Origin: Hondaea fermentalgiana
Lineage: Eukaryota; Sar; Bigyra; Thraustochytrida; Thraustochytriidae
DNA length: 35,558 bases
Assembly (NCBI GenBank): GCA_014084085.1
Contig: NPFB01000019.1
Coordinates: forward strand, 315,977-351,534
Direction: 5' to 3'
The notes under the pieces are model-generated. The model had not been told where the DNA came from and made no database searches. It saw only the letters and a program-made list of their open reading frames with translations. Positions 1 through 10,500 of this stretch are shown piece after piece; positions within the stretch are counted from its first letter, which is position 1; each line of letters starts with the position of its first letter. The position numbers and the translations under genes are program-made.

Positions 1-276
1 CTCCGTCGTTCGCGTCACGTAGGTGATTTCCCCAGAAACGTGCATGTCAATGTCCTGCGAAAAGGACCGAAAGAGAGACTTGCAAGCGTCAGGTACAACG
101 TCGAAGAAAAACTCCCTCAGAAGCAGGGTGCATTTGTCAAAGATGCGTCATGTGCATTTTCACGTTGCAAGTGGACTTGACAAAGTCGTTCTTATTTGCT
201 TGGGCAGACTGCAAAATACGCTCCCTAGTACTACTTTCTTTCCCTTTCTTCCATTTTTCCATTTTACCTGCGTCTC
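1..276. other. 3' flank of the polycystin-like gene
   Basis: Lies downstream of the minus-strand channel gene and probably carries its 3' untranslated region. It contains pyrimidine-rich stretches near 230-265. I see no supportable gene; the small open frames here have no recognisable protein features. Confidence 0.5.
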
Positions 277-2799
277 TCACGCGGTTATGGACTCTTCAGT
301 TCGCGCAGCAAGGTTTTGCGCCGTGGCTTGCAAATCTGCAAGGGAGCGACGAATTTGAATCTGTGAGTCGCGAACTTGATCTATGCGCATCTGAAGACGC
401 GCCTCTGCGCGCAATTGCTGTAGTTTGACGTCCATAAGAGCCTTGTAGGCATAATTAAACTCCACGACAAGATCGCTGCGCTGTGACTCCAAGAGTTCGC
501 GTTGCTTGGTTGCTCGCTGCGTCTCTCGCGCGTAGTCAAAAGTCGACTTGCCTCGATACCGAAGGTCGTCCATAACGCGCTGAAAGGCGTGCACACGTGC
601 CAGTGAAGGTCTGAGTGAACAAACGCCAAAGAGGTAGTCCACTTGGAAATTATCGACTTGTGTGTAGTCTCGGGCCTCGCCCTCGAGAACGCGACGAAGT
701 TCGGTAAAGGTGAGGAAGTTTGCTGACTGATTGCTGGCCTTTTTGCGCCAAACCTGGAGCCGCTCAATAATTTCCCGGGTGGAGAGCCAATCCGAATGCA
801 AGTGGTTTACGCAGCACATGCATGAGCCGAGAAGCTTGAGCAAGCTGCCCGTGCCCTCCTTGTATTTGCGATACAGCTGCCGATTCCGCCAGATCCAGGC
901 GCGCACTTCGTGACTGACACGAATGCCTTCCTTGGCATCAAGTCGCGAGCTTCGACTGATCTCACCCGGATATGATCCAGGCAAGTCGTCCTCAGCAAAG
1001 GTACCGTCGCCAGTAGCGGCTCGGTCTGCTTTGACGCTTTGCAACTCTCGCCCTTGTTCCTGATTCACCACCTCGGTAAAGACGATCCCGAACGCCTTGA
1101 GTACCACCGACACGTAAAGGTTGAGTGCGATAAGGTTAAAGCACACAATAGAAAAAACGATGAAAAACGTTGAGATGCTGAGCTCCTCCACGGGCGAAGC
1201 ATAGCGCAAATTCGAGGTCGTGAAGTAACCCGTTACTTGTAACAAACATGTCTCGAGGGCCCGTGCAAAGCTTGCATACGCTAGCGAATACGGTCCATAG
1301 AGCATGAGCAAAAAGGAGCCACAAGAGACGGCGAGCGTGAGACACAACATGTAGAGAGCGCCGAGGTCCGCAGCGGTCGTTTGAATAATTGCATACAGAA
1401 AACGAAAGCCCCAAAACAGACGAAAGTACTTGATCGAGTAAACACAGCACACAAGCACGTTAAAAGCTGAAAACGCGCGGAGAAGGTGGAAGCGTGCCAC
1501 GTACGTGCTGGCGCGCGCAACAAAGAATTCGGCACTTCCAGGCTCTTGCGTTTTTAGAGCCGCAAAAACGTCGTCATGTAGGCTTGCGGTGAAGAAGCGA
1601 AGTCCGAGCTCTGCCAAGATGAGCGAGAGAGAGACAAAGAGAACGAGCTCCATGGCCGAAGCGAAAAGCTTTCGACCGTGTGCAAAGTCATTTATACGGC
1701 GTAAATTGACAGCATTGAGAAGTTGGAAAACGAGCCGCGCAACGACGGTTAGCGCTAGAAAGACAGCCACTACAATCGTGCCCGCGCCTCGGTCTACGCT
1801 TTGCACAAGCGGGGCCTCTTGAAAGTCTGGCACAGCACGAACGAGCCCAGATGGAAGAAACTCAAAGCCCATTCTCGAGGCCATGACGACGTTAGTGTTG
1901 GGACTGATTAGCGTAAAGGAAATGAGAAGAAGCGCGGTTTCGGCATTTACAAAGGCGAGCGCGGCATTCGAGTCGTCCGCACTCGTTCCGCTCATGTTAA
2001 CAGCTGCGGCCGTGCCTGCAAACATAGCCTGCAGCTGATCAAAGTTCGTCTCGTCGTTCACGCTGAGGTCTTTGACGTGGCCTGAGCCAGGATACGAAGC
2101 AAAGTCTGTGACAAAGTCTTGCTCTCCTGTTTCTTCCGCCGTGAGATACACGTAGCAGTCGCATGAGTTGATGACTTCGTCGTCCAAATCAAGCGTTGAG
2201 GGTCTAAAGCATTCACGGTTTTCTTTCATTTGACGCGAAAGCGTGAAACCGGCGACACATGGTTCGCTGGGCTCAAACTCGGCCGGGCCGCGCCACGCGC
2301 AGCCAGAGTTTGGACGAACCTGGATTGTTCGAAACCGTATGCCCCGTACGACAGTCACGCCGCCGTGAACCTTGGCAAAATTACCCTGCTCGTGTGGATA
2401 GTCGAGGGGGTTGAGCAGATTCCTGAAGATCACGTTGAAGATATATTGCACAACGTCTTGGTGGTCTCTGACTTGGGAAAAGTCGATAATCTCATCTGTC
2501 AAGACGCGAGGAAATGTCGGTGCAAGTAAAAGTTGACGCTGCAAGAGTCTCGCATCACTGATTTGGTCAAGCTCGAGCTGTAGACCAACGTAACACATAA
2601 GAAAGCAATTGAGCAACAAGTGCAGGATCATCTCTTTGGCGAGAAATTCATTGTACTGCAAATTCCGCAGGTCAATCAGAAGCTGATGGTACACGACACA
2701 ACACTGCTGATTCGCTGGCGTCCCTTTGTACTTGGGATTGAAGCGCTCTGCCTCGTAGCGGCTGCGTCGCCCCAGTGTGATGGCGCCGCCGCTGCCCAT
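277..2799 (-). CDS. Polycystin-2 (PKD2/TRPP)-like cation channel
   Basis: An 840-residue protein. The frame is open to a GTG at 2835, but the first ATG is at 2799 (MGSGGAITLG) and an in-frame stop lies upstream. Order of parts: basic N-terminus; S1 helix about residues 57-77; a long extracellular loop about 78-335 with several Cys, matching the polycystin (TOP) domain in place and size; then S2-S6 helices from about 340 to 567. The Phe- and Tyr-rich linker before the pore (YSIKYFRLFWGFRFL) is typical of polycystins. The cytosolic tail ends in a charged helical stretch likely to form a coiled coil. These channels pass Ca2+ and monovalent cations in ciliary, ER or plasma membranes. The filter region reads LLQVTGYFTT, so the usual Leu-Gly-Asp filter is not obvious. 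The family call is firm; ion selectivity is not known. Confidence 0.88.
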   Translation of the reverse strand: MGSGGAITLGRRSRYEAERFNPKYKGTPANQQCCVVYHQLLIDLRNLQYNEFLAKEMILHLLLNCFLMCYVGLQLELDQISDARLLQRQLLLAPTFPRVLTDEIIDFSQVRDHQDVVQYIFNVIFRNLLNPLDYPHEQGNFAKVHGGVTVVRGIRFRTIQVRPNSGCAWRGPAEFEPSEPCVAGFTLSRQMKENRECFRPSTLDLDDEVINSCDCYVYLTAEETGEQDFVTDFASYPGSGHVKDLSVNDETNFDQLQAMFAGTAAAVNMSGTSADDSNAALAFVNAETALLLISFTLISPNTNVVMASRMGFEFLPSGLVRAVPDFQEAPLVQSVDRGAGTIVVAVFLALTVVARLVFQLLNAVNLRRINDFAHGRKLFASAMELVLFVSLSLILAELGLRFFTASLHDDVFAALKTQEPGSAEFFVARASTYVARFHLLRAFSAFNVLVCCVYSIKYFRLFWGFRFLYAIIQTTAADLGALYMLCLTLAVSCGSFLLMLYGPYSLAYASFARALETCLLQVTGYFTTSNLRYASPVEELSISTFFIVFSIVCFNLIALNLYVSVVLKAFGIVFTEVVNQEQGRELQSVKADRAATGDGTFAEDDLPGSYPGEISRSSRLDAKEGIRVSHEVRAWIWRNRQLYRKYKEGTGSLLKLLGSCMCCVNHLHSDWLSTREIIERLQVWRKKASNQSANFLTFTELRRVLEGEARDYTQVDNFQVDYLFGVCSLRPSLARVHAFQRVMDDLRYRGKSTFDYARETQRATKQRELLESQRSDLVVEFNYAYKALMDVKLQQLRAEARLQMRIDQVRDSQIQIRRSLADLQATAQNLAARTEESITA

Positions 2800-3322
2800 C
2801 TTGGTTTGGCGCTCCTCTTTTCGGTTCAAAGGCACGTGCGCCCGGGAGGTCTCTCGGGCGCGGGCGGTGCCCTTGCGAGTGCTCGGTTTGTCGCGCTATA
2901 GACGCACGCGTCGTGCTGCCCGCCACCGCCTTTGCTACGCGCGAGCGCCGGCACTCGGGCCTAACATGTAAGAAAGCTTGCAGCCAGAAAAGTGAAGAGA
3001 AGGGGGGAAAACGATGAGCCCGTGAAAATTGGAGAAAATCCAAAAAGAAGAATTCGTGAAAGCAATTGGGCGAAAGCTTGTTTTACTTTTGACTACTGGT
3101 ACTACTCGTGCTTGCTCGAAGCGTTTAAAATCTTCCTGTCTTTCGCGGATACATCGCAGATACATAGAGACGGATTTTCCCGCGATGGGCATGAGAGCGA
3201 CAGGCTTTGTTTGTTTGCATTCGCGGCCTTGCTCTCCGGACGCTCGCGAGCGGCGGTGGGTTTTGGCGCAAACGTCGTGAACGTGCTTGCGAAGAGCCGA
3301 GCTTTTGCTTTTGCACACTCGA
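2800..3322. other. Intergenic: channel gene upstream region and chromate transporter 3' flank
   Basis: Both neighbours are on the minus strand, so this stretch should hold the promoter and 5' UTR of the polycystin-like gene and the 3' UTR of the chromate transporter. The part near 2820-2960 is GC-rich. Nothing else is recognised. Confidence 0.5.
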
Positions 3323-4729
3323 TTAGCTAAAGCCTTGGGCAAAGTTGACGCCTGTGGGCGAAAGCAAAAAGCCGACAAGACCGCCAATGAGGATGGCCAA
3401 GGGAACGAAAACATCAAAGAAACGAATGAGCGACCCTGTGAGAACAAAAACAGCAGTCGAGGCCCAGCTGTTGACGGCTTTTTCCCAAAGCTGTGCACAG
3501 GCAGCAACGATGAGTCCAATCGCTGCTGCGTTGACGCCGGCGAGAAAACACTTGAATGTTGGATTGCGACGTACATGCATCCAAAGAGGAAGAAACGCAA
3601 AAATGAGCAGCAACCCAGGGCCAAAGAGCCCGACCCAGGCAACCAGCGCTCCAACGATACCCTTGTAAACGGCGCCCAAATATGAGGAAAAGTTGAAGAG
3701 CGGACCCGGAAGGGACTGCACTAGACCAAATCCGATGAAGAAATCAGACTCGGCGAGCCACCCGGTCTCCACGACCTCGACGAGCAGCATGGGCAGAACG
3801 ACCTGACCACCACCATAGATGATTGAGCCTGTGCGGAAGAATGCTTCGAATAGCTCACCGTAGCCTCCAGGAGCAAGGACTCCTGCTGACCGAAGCGCAA
3901 TGAAGGAGACGAGCGTGACGATCCAGGTGATGAAAAGAAGGAGGCCAAGGCGAGGGCTAATGTTGATATTTTTCAAGATGCTGCGGTTGTCGGCCTCGTC
4001 GATCTCCGTCGGCGGTGTGAAATAGTTCTCGAGCTTGCCCGGGCGACGCGAGTCCACCACGGTGATGACACCACCAATGATGAGCATGACTGGGAAAGCG
4101 AGACTGGCCCATCGATTGTTGATGCGGTCATCGCCGGTGATGAGCAGCGTACCGACCGTACTTGCAGTGGCCAGAGCAATCTTGAGCTTTTGGACGTAGG
4201 ATTCTTCGTGGCTAAGAACCTTCACGCCAAGGCTGTAGGCGGCGAGAAAGACGAGCGAGGTTGCTGCTGCAGGGAGGCCAATCAGGTAGTCCGGCAGGGT
4301 TTCATCGAGCGTAGAGACGGCGAGAAGTGCTACGGTTACGCAAACGATAAAAGATGGCAGATTCCAAAGAACAAAGGCAACAAGGCCGCCAGGGATTCCT
4401 GCGCGCGTCGCGCCGATGGCAACCACCATCTGGGTTGACGTGGGTCCAGGCAACCCTTGCCCCACGCTCATGAGCTCTACGAATCGCTCGGTGTCAAGCC
4501 ACTTGCGTTTCTCCACGAATTGCTGCTGGAGGATGCCAATGTGCGCGGCGGGTCCACCAAAAGCGATGAGACCGAGTGGAAGAAACCCTACAAAGACTTC
4601 GGCGAGGCGTTCGATAAAGCTCATACCCTCGGTGTTGGCCATGCCTTGCTCCTCAAGCACCTTATCCACGTCGGCCTCTTCGACGTCCTGAACCTTGGCC
4701 GACACCGCGGCGTCATCTTCTCCGGACAT
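3323..4729 (-). CDS. Chromate transporter (CHR family, two-domain)
   Basis: A 468-residue membrane protein. The open frame runs up to a GTG at 4864, but the Arg-rich extension is probably untranslated; ATG 4729 (MSGEDDAAV) is the first ATG. After an acidic cytosolic start come two homologous halves. The N half has FGGPAAHIG at about 57-65 and GQGLPGPTSTQ at about 90-100. The C half has a degenerate counterpart, GSIIYGGGQVVLP at about 301-313 and QSLPGPLFNFSSYLG at about 338-352. The FGGP and GLPGP motifs mark the CHR/ChrA superfamily, which carries chromate or sulfate-like anions across membranes. About ten or more hydrophobic segments are visible. Chromate is the family's known substrate, but the natural substrate here is not shown by sequence. 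The family is mostly bacterial but also known in fungi and algae. Confidence 0.92.
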   Translation of the reverse strand: MSGEDDAAVSAKVQDVEEADVDKVLEEQGMANTEGMSFIERLAEVFVGFLPLGLIAFGGPAAHIGILQQQFVEKRKWLDTERFVELMSVGQGLPGPTSTQMVVAIGATRAGIPGGLVAFVLWNLPSFIVCVTVALLAVSTLDETLPDYLIGLPAAATSLVFLAAYSLGVKVLSHEESYVQKLKIALATASTVGTLLITGDDRINNRWASLAFPVMLIIGGVITVVDSRRPGKLENYFTPPTEIDEADNRSILKNINISPRLGLLLFITWIVTLVSFIALRSAGVLAPGGYGELFEAFFRTGSIIYGGGQVVLPMLLVEVVETGWLAESDFFIGFGLVQSLPGPLFNFSSYLGAVYKGIVGALVAWVGLFGPGLLLIFAFLPLWMHVRRNPTFKCFLAGVNAAAIGLIVAACAQLWEKAVNSWASTAVFVLTGSLIRFFDVFVPLAILIGGLVGFLLSPTGVNFAQGFS

Positions 4730-4737
4730 GTTTCTCC

Positions 4738-4761
4738 TTGTGCGCCGCCTTGTGCGCCGCT
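4738..4761. repeat. 12-bp tandem direct repeat next to the transporter start
   Basis: Two copies of ttgtgcgccgc plus one base (c, then t) lie back to back, ending eight bases before the transporter ATG on the minus strand. They are probably in its 5' UTR. No function is known. Confidence 0.7.
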
Positions 4762-5315
4762 TTGGCTTGGTGTATGTATACCTTACCCTTTCCTCCAAGG
4801 TTTGTGGCAGGCAATCAACCCGGGGCGATAGGGCAATTCGGGTCTGCTGTCCGAGTGTCTGCACTGCGAAGTGCAGGTGCAGCGAGGCTCGCCTCCTTCC
4901 AGTACGGTAGTTGTAGTAGTACTAGCAGTAGTGAGGACGCCGTACTACCTGCTCGGCTCATCGGTCGCAAGCCATGGCGTGCCAACCATCCAACCAGTTG
5001 CAGCTAGCAGTAGCCAACTGTAAGCAACTAACTTGCAAGCAGTTTCCCATGCCATTCTTGATCGATGGGGCCCGAGTCACATGTGCACACGCGCCCTGCG
5101 AAGTTGAACTTGAAGTTCCCGGAGCATTATTCGTCACGTATAGTTTCTCTCTGTCGGGCACTGCATCTCCCCAAGCACCTGCCTGCAAGCTGCTCACGGC
5201 CGACGCCAATCCGGAGCTGCGCGCCCGGCACGCAGCAAGGACGGCTAGCTGGGCTGCTCGAAGTTTCTTTCCCTCTCTGGCTGATCGCATGAACGCACGA
5301 GCGATCGATCGGCCT

Positions 5316-5355
5316 GGGCTAGGCTAGGCCAGGCTAGGCCAGGCTAGGCTAGGCT
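5316..5355. repeat. AGGCT/AGGCC tandem repeat
   Basis: About eight copies of a 5-bp unit (aggct, with aggcc variants) in a row. Looks like a simple minisatellite in the divergent promoter region. Confidence 0.85.
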
Positions 5356-6140
5356 CGTGGTCACGGGAGAAAGGTAATGATAAAGGGGCCGTGCGACCGA
5401 TCTGCCGTGGCCCCAGCCTTCAGAATGCAAGAGCCAAGAAACGACGCGGCCCTTCTCAAGCAAGGAAGGAAGGCAGTCCTCGGCGTTTGCGAAGATGCGC
5501 CGCGCGGCGACCTCGCGTCTCGCCACTCGTCTCGGCTCGACATCCGTCGTCCAGGCTGGTCTCATCGCTTGTCTCAGCTCGGCATCTCCCAAATCGCCGC
5601 GGCGCAGCGCGTGCAGCGATCGGCCTCGCCATCGAATCTTGCTGTGGGAGCGACAGTTCCGTTCCTCACCTGGTCCGCTCCAGTTCCTCATCTGTACTTC
5701 AAACGTTCTTCTACGGATCCGCGCGTCGTTCCGTCCAAAACCGACCCAAAGAGCAGTCGTGAAATTTAGGTCTCTTAGTGAGGAAGGAGTCGCCTGGGGC
5801 GGCAGCGTTCCGTTGCGTTCTATGACACGCATTAGGATGGCGGCACGTGCGTGCACATGGCTGTGGCATGGTGTAGCAGTACTAGCTAGGCGGATAGCAA
5901 GAAAGCCTCGTTTCGCACGCTCGCTCGCTCAAGACTCCGCGCGCGGCGGCGGGAAGCGCGGGTTTGGCGGCTGCAAACGCGAAAGACGGGCCGCGGCGCG
6001 CTCGAGGCGGCTGTGTTTTTGCAGGCAGAGGCACGCCGTGTGCGGGGCCGGAGCGGTGGCGCCCGAGTGAGCTTCGCAAGTCCATTCCGGAGGACCAGCC
6101 CACCTGAGCCTGCCTGACTCTGTGCGTGCGTGAAGGCGTG

Positions 6141-6159
6141 AGTGCGTGCGTGCGTGCGT
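6141..6159. repeat. GTGC tetranucleotide repeat
   Basis: A run of tgcg/gtgc units about 125 bases before the acyltransferase ATG, probably in its promoter or 5' UTR. Confidence 0.7.
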
Positions 6160-6284
6160 TGGAGCGGGCTCGTCAGGAGCAAGCCCAGACAGAAGAGCAC
6201 ATCTCAAACAGAGACCATCGTTCGCCCCGACGAGGCGGGAAGTACGGTCGCGGACGTGCAGGGCTCGCCCCGGGATAGACGCAG

Positions 6285-7247
6285 ATGTCCACCATGGAGG
6301 CTGCTGACGCGCGCTTGCTGTCGGCAGCGACGTGGTTCGAGACGAACCTCAAGCTCGTGCTGAGCGTGGGGGTTCCATGCCTCGTCTTCGTGCTGCTGTT
6401 CTCGGTGCGGACGACGCGCAACCGCATCCTCGCCATCTTCGCCACCCTGTACTTGTGGATTGCTTTCTGGCTGTCGCACTTCGTTTGCCTCGTCCTGCAG
6501 CTCTGCTTCCTCTGCACGATCGGCTGGGCCCTGCCTCTTCGCATCCGCTCGGGTATCCTCGGTCGCTGCCACCAGATCACCATTCTCTTTCTCATGACGC
6601 TTAACCCATTCTGGTGGGTCCGCGTCTGCCGGAGACCCAAGGGCGGGATCCCCAAGGGCTGCATCATTATGCCCAACCACCTCTCCTACGTCGACAGTTG
6701 GATTGTCGCGAGCGCCGTCTTTCCCGTTGCGCCGAAATTCATCGCCATGGAGAAGCTCTTTAAAATGCCTCTTCTGGGCAGCGTCATGCACCTTGCGGGT
6801 CACATCCCAGTGCCCTTTGCCAAGAAACCGGACGGAACCATTGGCATTAAAGAGGGCGCGGGAGCCATTATCAAAGAGTCTGCACGCGCATATCTCGAAC
6901 TCGGTTTCCGCCTCGTCGTGTTTCCTGAGGGCTCTCTTTCGAGGGACGGCGAGCTCAAAGAGTTTAAGATTGGCATGTTTCAAGTCGCTTTTGACGCAGG
7001 TCGACCCATTGTTCCGATTGGCATGTGGGGCAATGCGGCCATGTTCCCGCCTGGAGACCAGTACGCCATGGCCCATGCTGCTCGCGTCAACTTAGCGATT
7101 GGGGACCCGATCCAGTCCACCGACTTTGGATCTGCCGAGGAGTTCCGAGACGCCGTCAAGGAGGCTGTTCGGGCTCTCCGCGATGGTCTTCCAAATCATG
7201 ATAAGAGTAAGCTGACAGCTTCGGTCCAGCCGGGTGAGAATGTCTAG
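6285..7247 (+). CDS. 1-acyl-sn-glycerol-3-phosphate acyltransferase-like protein (PlsC/AGPAT)
   Basis: 320 residues. Members of this family acylate lysophosphatidic acid to phosphatidic acid at the ER membrane, a core step of phospholipid and triacylglycerol synthesis. Two or three hydrophobic segments lie at about 24-110. The acyltransferase domain follows: NHLSYVD at 131-137 holds the catalytic H(X)4D pair; KFIAMEKLFKMPLLG at about 151-165; FPEGSLSRDG at 213-222 is the glycerol-phosphate-binding FPEG block (usually FPEGTRS); PIVPIGMWG at 241-249 is motif IV. Length fits the family. ATG 6285 opens the frame; a second ATG at 6294 has a better Kozak context (accATGg), so the first three residues are uncertain. 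A related lysophospholipid acyltransferase role cannot be excluded. If the host is an oil-rich thraustochytrid, this enzyme could shape fatty-acid placement in storage lipid (inference). Confidence 0.9.
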   Translation: MSTMEAADARLLSAATWFETNLKLVLSVGVPCLVFVLLFSVRTTRNRILAIFATLYLWIAFWLSHFVCLVLQLCFLCTIGWALPLRIRSGILGRCHQITILFLMTLNPFWWVRVCRRPKGGIPKGCIIMPNHLSYVDSWIVASAVFPVAPKFIAMEKLFKMPLLGSVMHLAGHIPVPFAKKPDGTIGIKEGAGAIIKESARAYLELGFRLVVFPEGSLSRDGELKEFKIGMFQVAFDAGRPIVPIGMWGNAAMFPPGDQYAMAHAARVNLAIGDPIQSTDFGSAEEFRDAVKEAVRALRDGLPNHDKSKLTASVQPGENV

Positions 7248-7591
7248 GTAGGTAGGCGCGCCCGCGCCGTGACCCTGCTTCTCGCTCCCTCCCTGCTCCA
7301 AGCTTTCTACTTGCTGTTTTCTGCTTCCTGGCCAAGTCAAGTCCTTCTCCTCACCCCTTCCCTTTTTTCCGCCGGTGCCTCTTCTTTTTCTTCTTCATCC
7401 TCCTCCTCTTTTCTTTGGGAATGTTAAAACTCCCTTTTCCTGATCATCGCGTAACCTTTATTGCGAAGTCTCCTCGCGCGGTCGCGCAATGTGGCACTGA
7501 ATAGGATAGACAGTCCTCTGTGTCTTTGCAAATTATTTCATCCTTACTGTTGACTCGTCTCCTCCTCTTCCACTCCCTTGTTTTACATCAT
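7248..7591. other. Convergent 3' intergenic region with pyrimidine tract
   Basis: Separates the ends of two convergent genes. It contains a long C/T-rich stretch (about 7320-7416, densest at 7381-7416) and AT-richer sequence near 7420-7480, which could serve in 3' end formation. No gene is seen. Confidence 0.5.
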
Positions 7592-10500
7592 TCAGGGTTT
7601 CGCCAGCTCCGCGGAAACCACAACCAATTTGGGCGGCAGTTGGGCTTCCACGCCCTCGTCATCATCGTGCCCAATTTCTTCTTCTTCGTCGTCGCCGTCG
7701 TCGTCATTACCGCTACCGACTTCAAGTTCCAGCTCTCTGGTGACACCTTTGCTGGGCGGCTTTTCGCTGGTGCCCCTCTCAGCCGCTATCGGAGGCCCGA
7801 ACGATTCGCCATCAGCGTCAACGTGCAAACCATCCGCATTCTTTTGTGTAAAGGAGGGCAATCGACGCTTGAGCGACCCCACGAGCGAAGACGTTGCAGA
7901 TGTGAGCGAATTGGGCCGACTGTTGCCACAGACGCTTCGCGGGTACGGGCCGTCGGCCTCAATTCTGCCCGAAAGAGGCCGTCCTGCAGAACTGAGACTC
8001 ACGGGTCTCGAACGAGTTCCTACGCTCGACGTCTCTGGCTGACGAAGGGCTTCGATCGCCGTGCTCGCCGCAAGCATAGCCGTTCGCGCTGCTGCTGCAT
8101 GATTTCCTTGCCGGTGCTGTCGTTCTGCTTCTCGTTGCAGCCTATAGGAAATTCCTACAAAGTGTTCCGCCTCCGAGGTCATCTCCATGGGTACTTCTTC
8201 CTCTTCTTCACGCTCCTCGCCAAGATAATCGGCGTACACATCATCCTCATCAAAGCTCACCTCGTCAGCTCCGTCTCCGTAGAAGTCGTCTTTGAGACTA
8301 TTGCACGAGGAACTACTTCGCTTCTTTGCCATGCGATGCAAGTCCTTAGTATTCGCCTTGCTCTGCGGTATACCCCAGGTTGGCGATGACGCTGTTGCAG
8401 AAACCAATGTTGCTGTTAAAGGCGTGCGTCCTGAAGGCGTTGGCGGCCCAGAGCATGGCGTCGAAGACAACGAACCCGCCGTGCTCAACACATCCTCCTG
8501 GCTGCCCTCCTCCAAGGCACCGAGACCCAAGGTGGACACGTGCACGAGGCCATGTTTCGTGGCCTCGTCCTGGCTGCTCGTTGACTCCGGGCGTTTGCTT
8601 CGCATCCAGAGGCGTTTAGACCGCGAGTCCGATTTGAGACGGAGACTACGCATCGACGATCCAACATGCTGAATCGTGGGACGGCGAAGCACAACGGAGC
8701 GGCTCGTCTCGTAAAATCTCCGTGCTGAATCCCGCAAAGACTCCCGGATAGAGAACGCGACATAGAGGAAAAAGAGGATGTTGGAAGTGATGATGACCAT
8801 CGTGTTGACCTGCTTGAAAAAGGTCCCGGTATTTGGTGAATAGATGAGCAAACCCGACATGAGCGTAAGCAAGCAAATGCCCAGACTTAGCGTCTCGATA
8901 AAGTGCAGCTTTGACACCATGCTGTACGGTCGGTAATGCACGTGAAGTACAATCGCAAGGACGAGGACCAGTAAACCTGCGTATGTTTGAATGTCCACAC
9001 CGACAGGTCGCAGAATCACTGAAATTGTTGCAAAGAGGGCTTTGCGCGTCATAATGACGATTTCCCAGAAAAAGCACTCCTTGCGATATCCGGAATAAAT
9101 GAAGCCGTACACGGGTCGCCATTTTTCGAGAGCGTCGATTTCCTCGCGCTCGCGCTGATACCGCAAGTGTTGCTCATTCAGAGCCTGTAGGCGCTCTTTC
9201 TCGTGCTGGCGGCGCGTTGCCGCCAATTCCTTCTTGAGATCATGAACATTTGGATCAAGGCTTCCCAATGAGCCCCGCGTTTGATGCGTCTCGCCGCTTT
9301 CGAGGCTGCTCACGCTCCCCACGCTTCTACGCTTGCTTGGCTCATGCGAGGTCAATGACCTCTTCAAACCTTTTGCACCTTTCACTTCTTTGTTGTCAGA
9401 AACCTCATTGCAGAAACTTTGCCGGCTATCGACGCTGCTGCTCGCGGTGTTGCTGCCACAGTCCATTGCGATACCGACTCCAACGCCTTCCGAGGAATTG
9501 GCAGACCCAACAAGGCCCACACCAACGGATGGATTTCGGCGATATCGGCTCGCCCCCGACGGACTTCGTCTCACCACGCGATACAGAATGATGCCTGCGC
9601 AGAACGGAATGCCGATCGCGTAAAAGGCAAGCATGAGCGAACCCAGCGCGATCCACTTTCGATGCACGCCGACCCAGCACTGAATCGTGAACTGCGCCTC
9701 GAGAAAGGAGCGGCCGTCGATGTCATCTGAGCACGAAAAGAATTCGAAGCCGGCGCCTGTCAAGAACGGCTGCAGCACAATCAAAAGGACGATAGAGCTC
9801 ACGATCGTCTTTTCTCGTGCCGACAGCGCATCTGAAGAGGTGTCATAATACATGGGCACAACATAAGTCCACCACACTGCGAAAAAGAGACCCAGAAGGA
9901 TGGGTGCAAGCGCATATCCTAGACTTTGCGCCAAGAATACCCAATCAGAGATGCCGTAGCCTTCGGTGATGGCAAGCTCGGTTGAATTTGCCGACGTTGT
10001 TGGCGTTGGATAGGCGCTGCTGGTATTAGTCTCCTGCGCACTTGTTGCCACCAAGCAGTGCGTGCTGAGCGCCGAGCTTCCAGCCGATGACATGATGTCA
10101 AAGACCTGAAACAGACCGTTCAATGCTGGTGGCCATTCGAGCGGAAAGTTTTTGGTCATTGCAATGATCTGAAGATGTGACAAGACGATCTTGAGGACCA
10201 TCACCTCGCGACGACGCGGAGCTCCGCGCGCTCGAATCGTTCGTGTGATGAGGTATCCTAGAGCACCGAACCCAGCAAAGATGCTCAGCAAGAAAAACCC
10301 AACAGTGCTTCCGAGCGAATCGCACTCAACACAGCCAGCCCCAGTTCCAAGAGGGTAGTACCCAGGTGCGCACTCTTTGCATAAAGGACCAGCTTGGCCC
10401 TCGGCACAGCCGTTCATCTCCTGTACTGCTGGTAGAACAAGCACGTCGCTGTCGTCAGTGCTGTCTTCCCCGTCTTCACTTTGCGATGCAGTGTCGGAAT

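Larger units (their letters stand above)
4730..6284. other. Divergent intergenic region between chromate transporter and acyltransferase
   Basis: 1.55 kb between two divergent start codons, so it should hold both promoters. Just upstream of the transporter ATG is a 12-bp direct repeat (4738-4749 and 4750-4761). Further on are the AGGCT-type tandem repeat near 5316-5355, a TCGC run near 5924-5936 and GTGC repeats near 6141-6159. Open frames up to 191 codons occur on both strands but read as Arg/Ser/Ala-rich sequence with no recognisable domain; I do not call a gene. Confidence 0.55.

Noticed and set aside
4730..4864. 46-residue Arg-rich extension of the chromate transporter
   Set aside because: Opens with GTG and reads through a 12-bp repeat; the first ATG is 4729.
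5495..6070. 191-codon plus-strand frame in the divergent region, and a 170-codon minus-strand frame beside it
   Set aside because: Arg/Ser-rich composition typical of GC-rich non-coding DNA; no motif or signal, and they overlap each other on opposite strands.
6204..7076. 290-codon minus-strand open frame over the acyltransferase
   Set aside because: Opposite frame of a clear PlsC/AGPAT gene, with no recognisable features.
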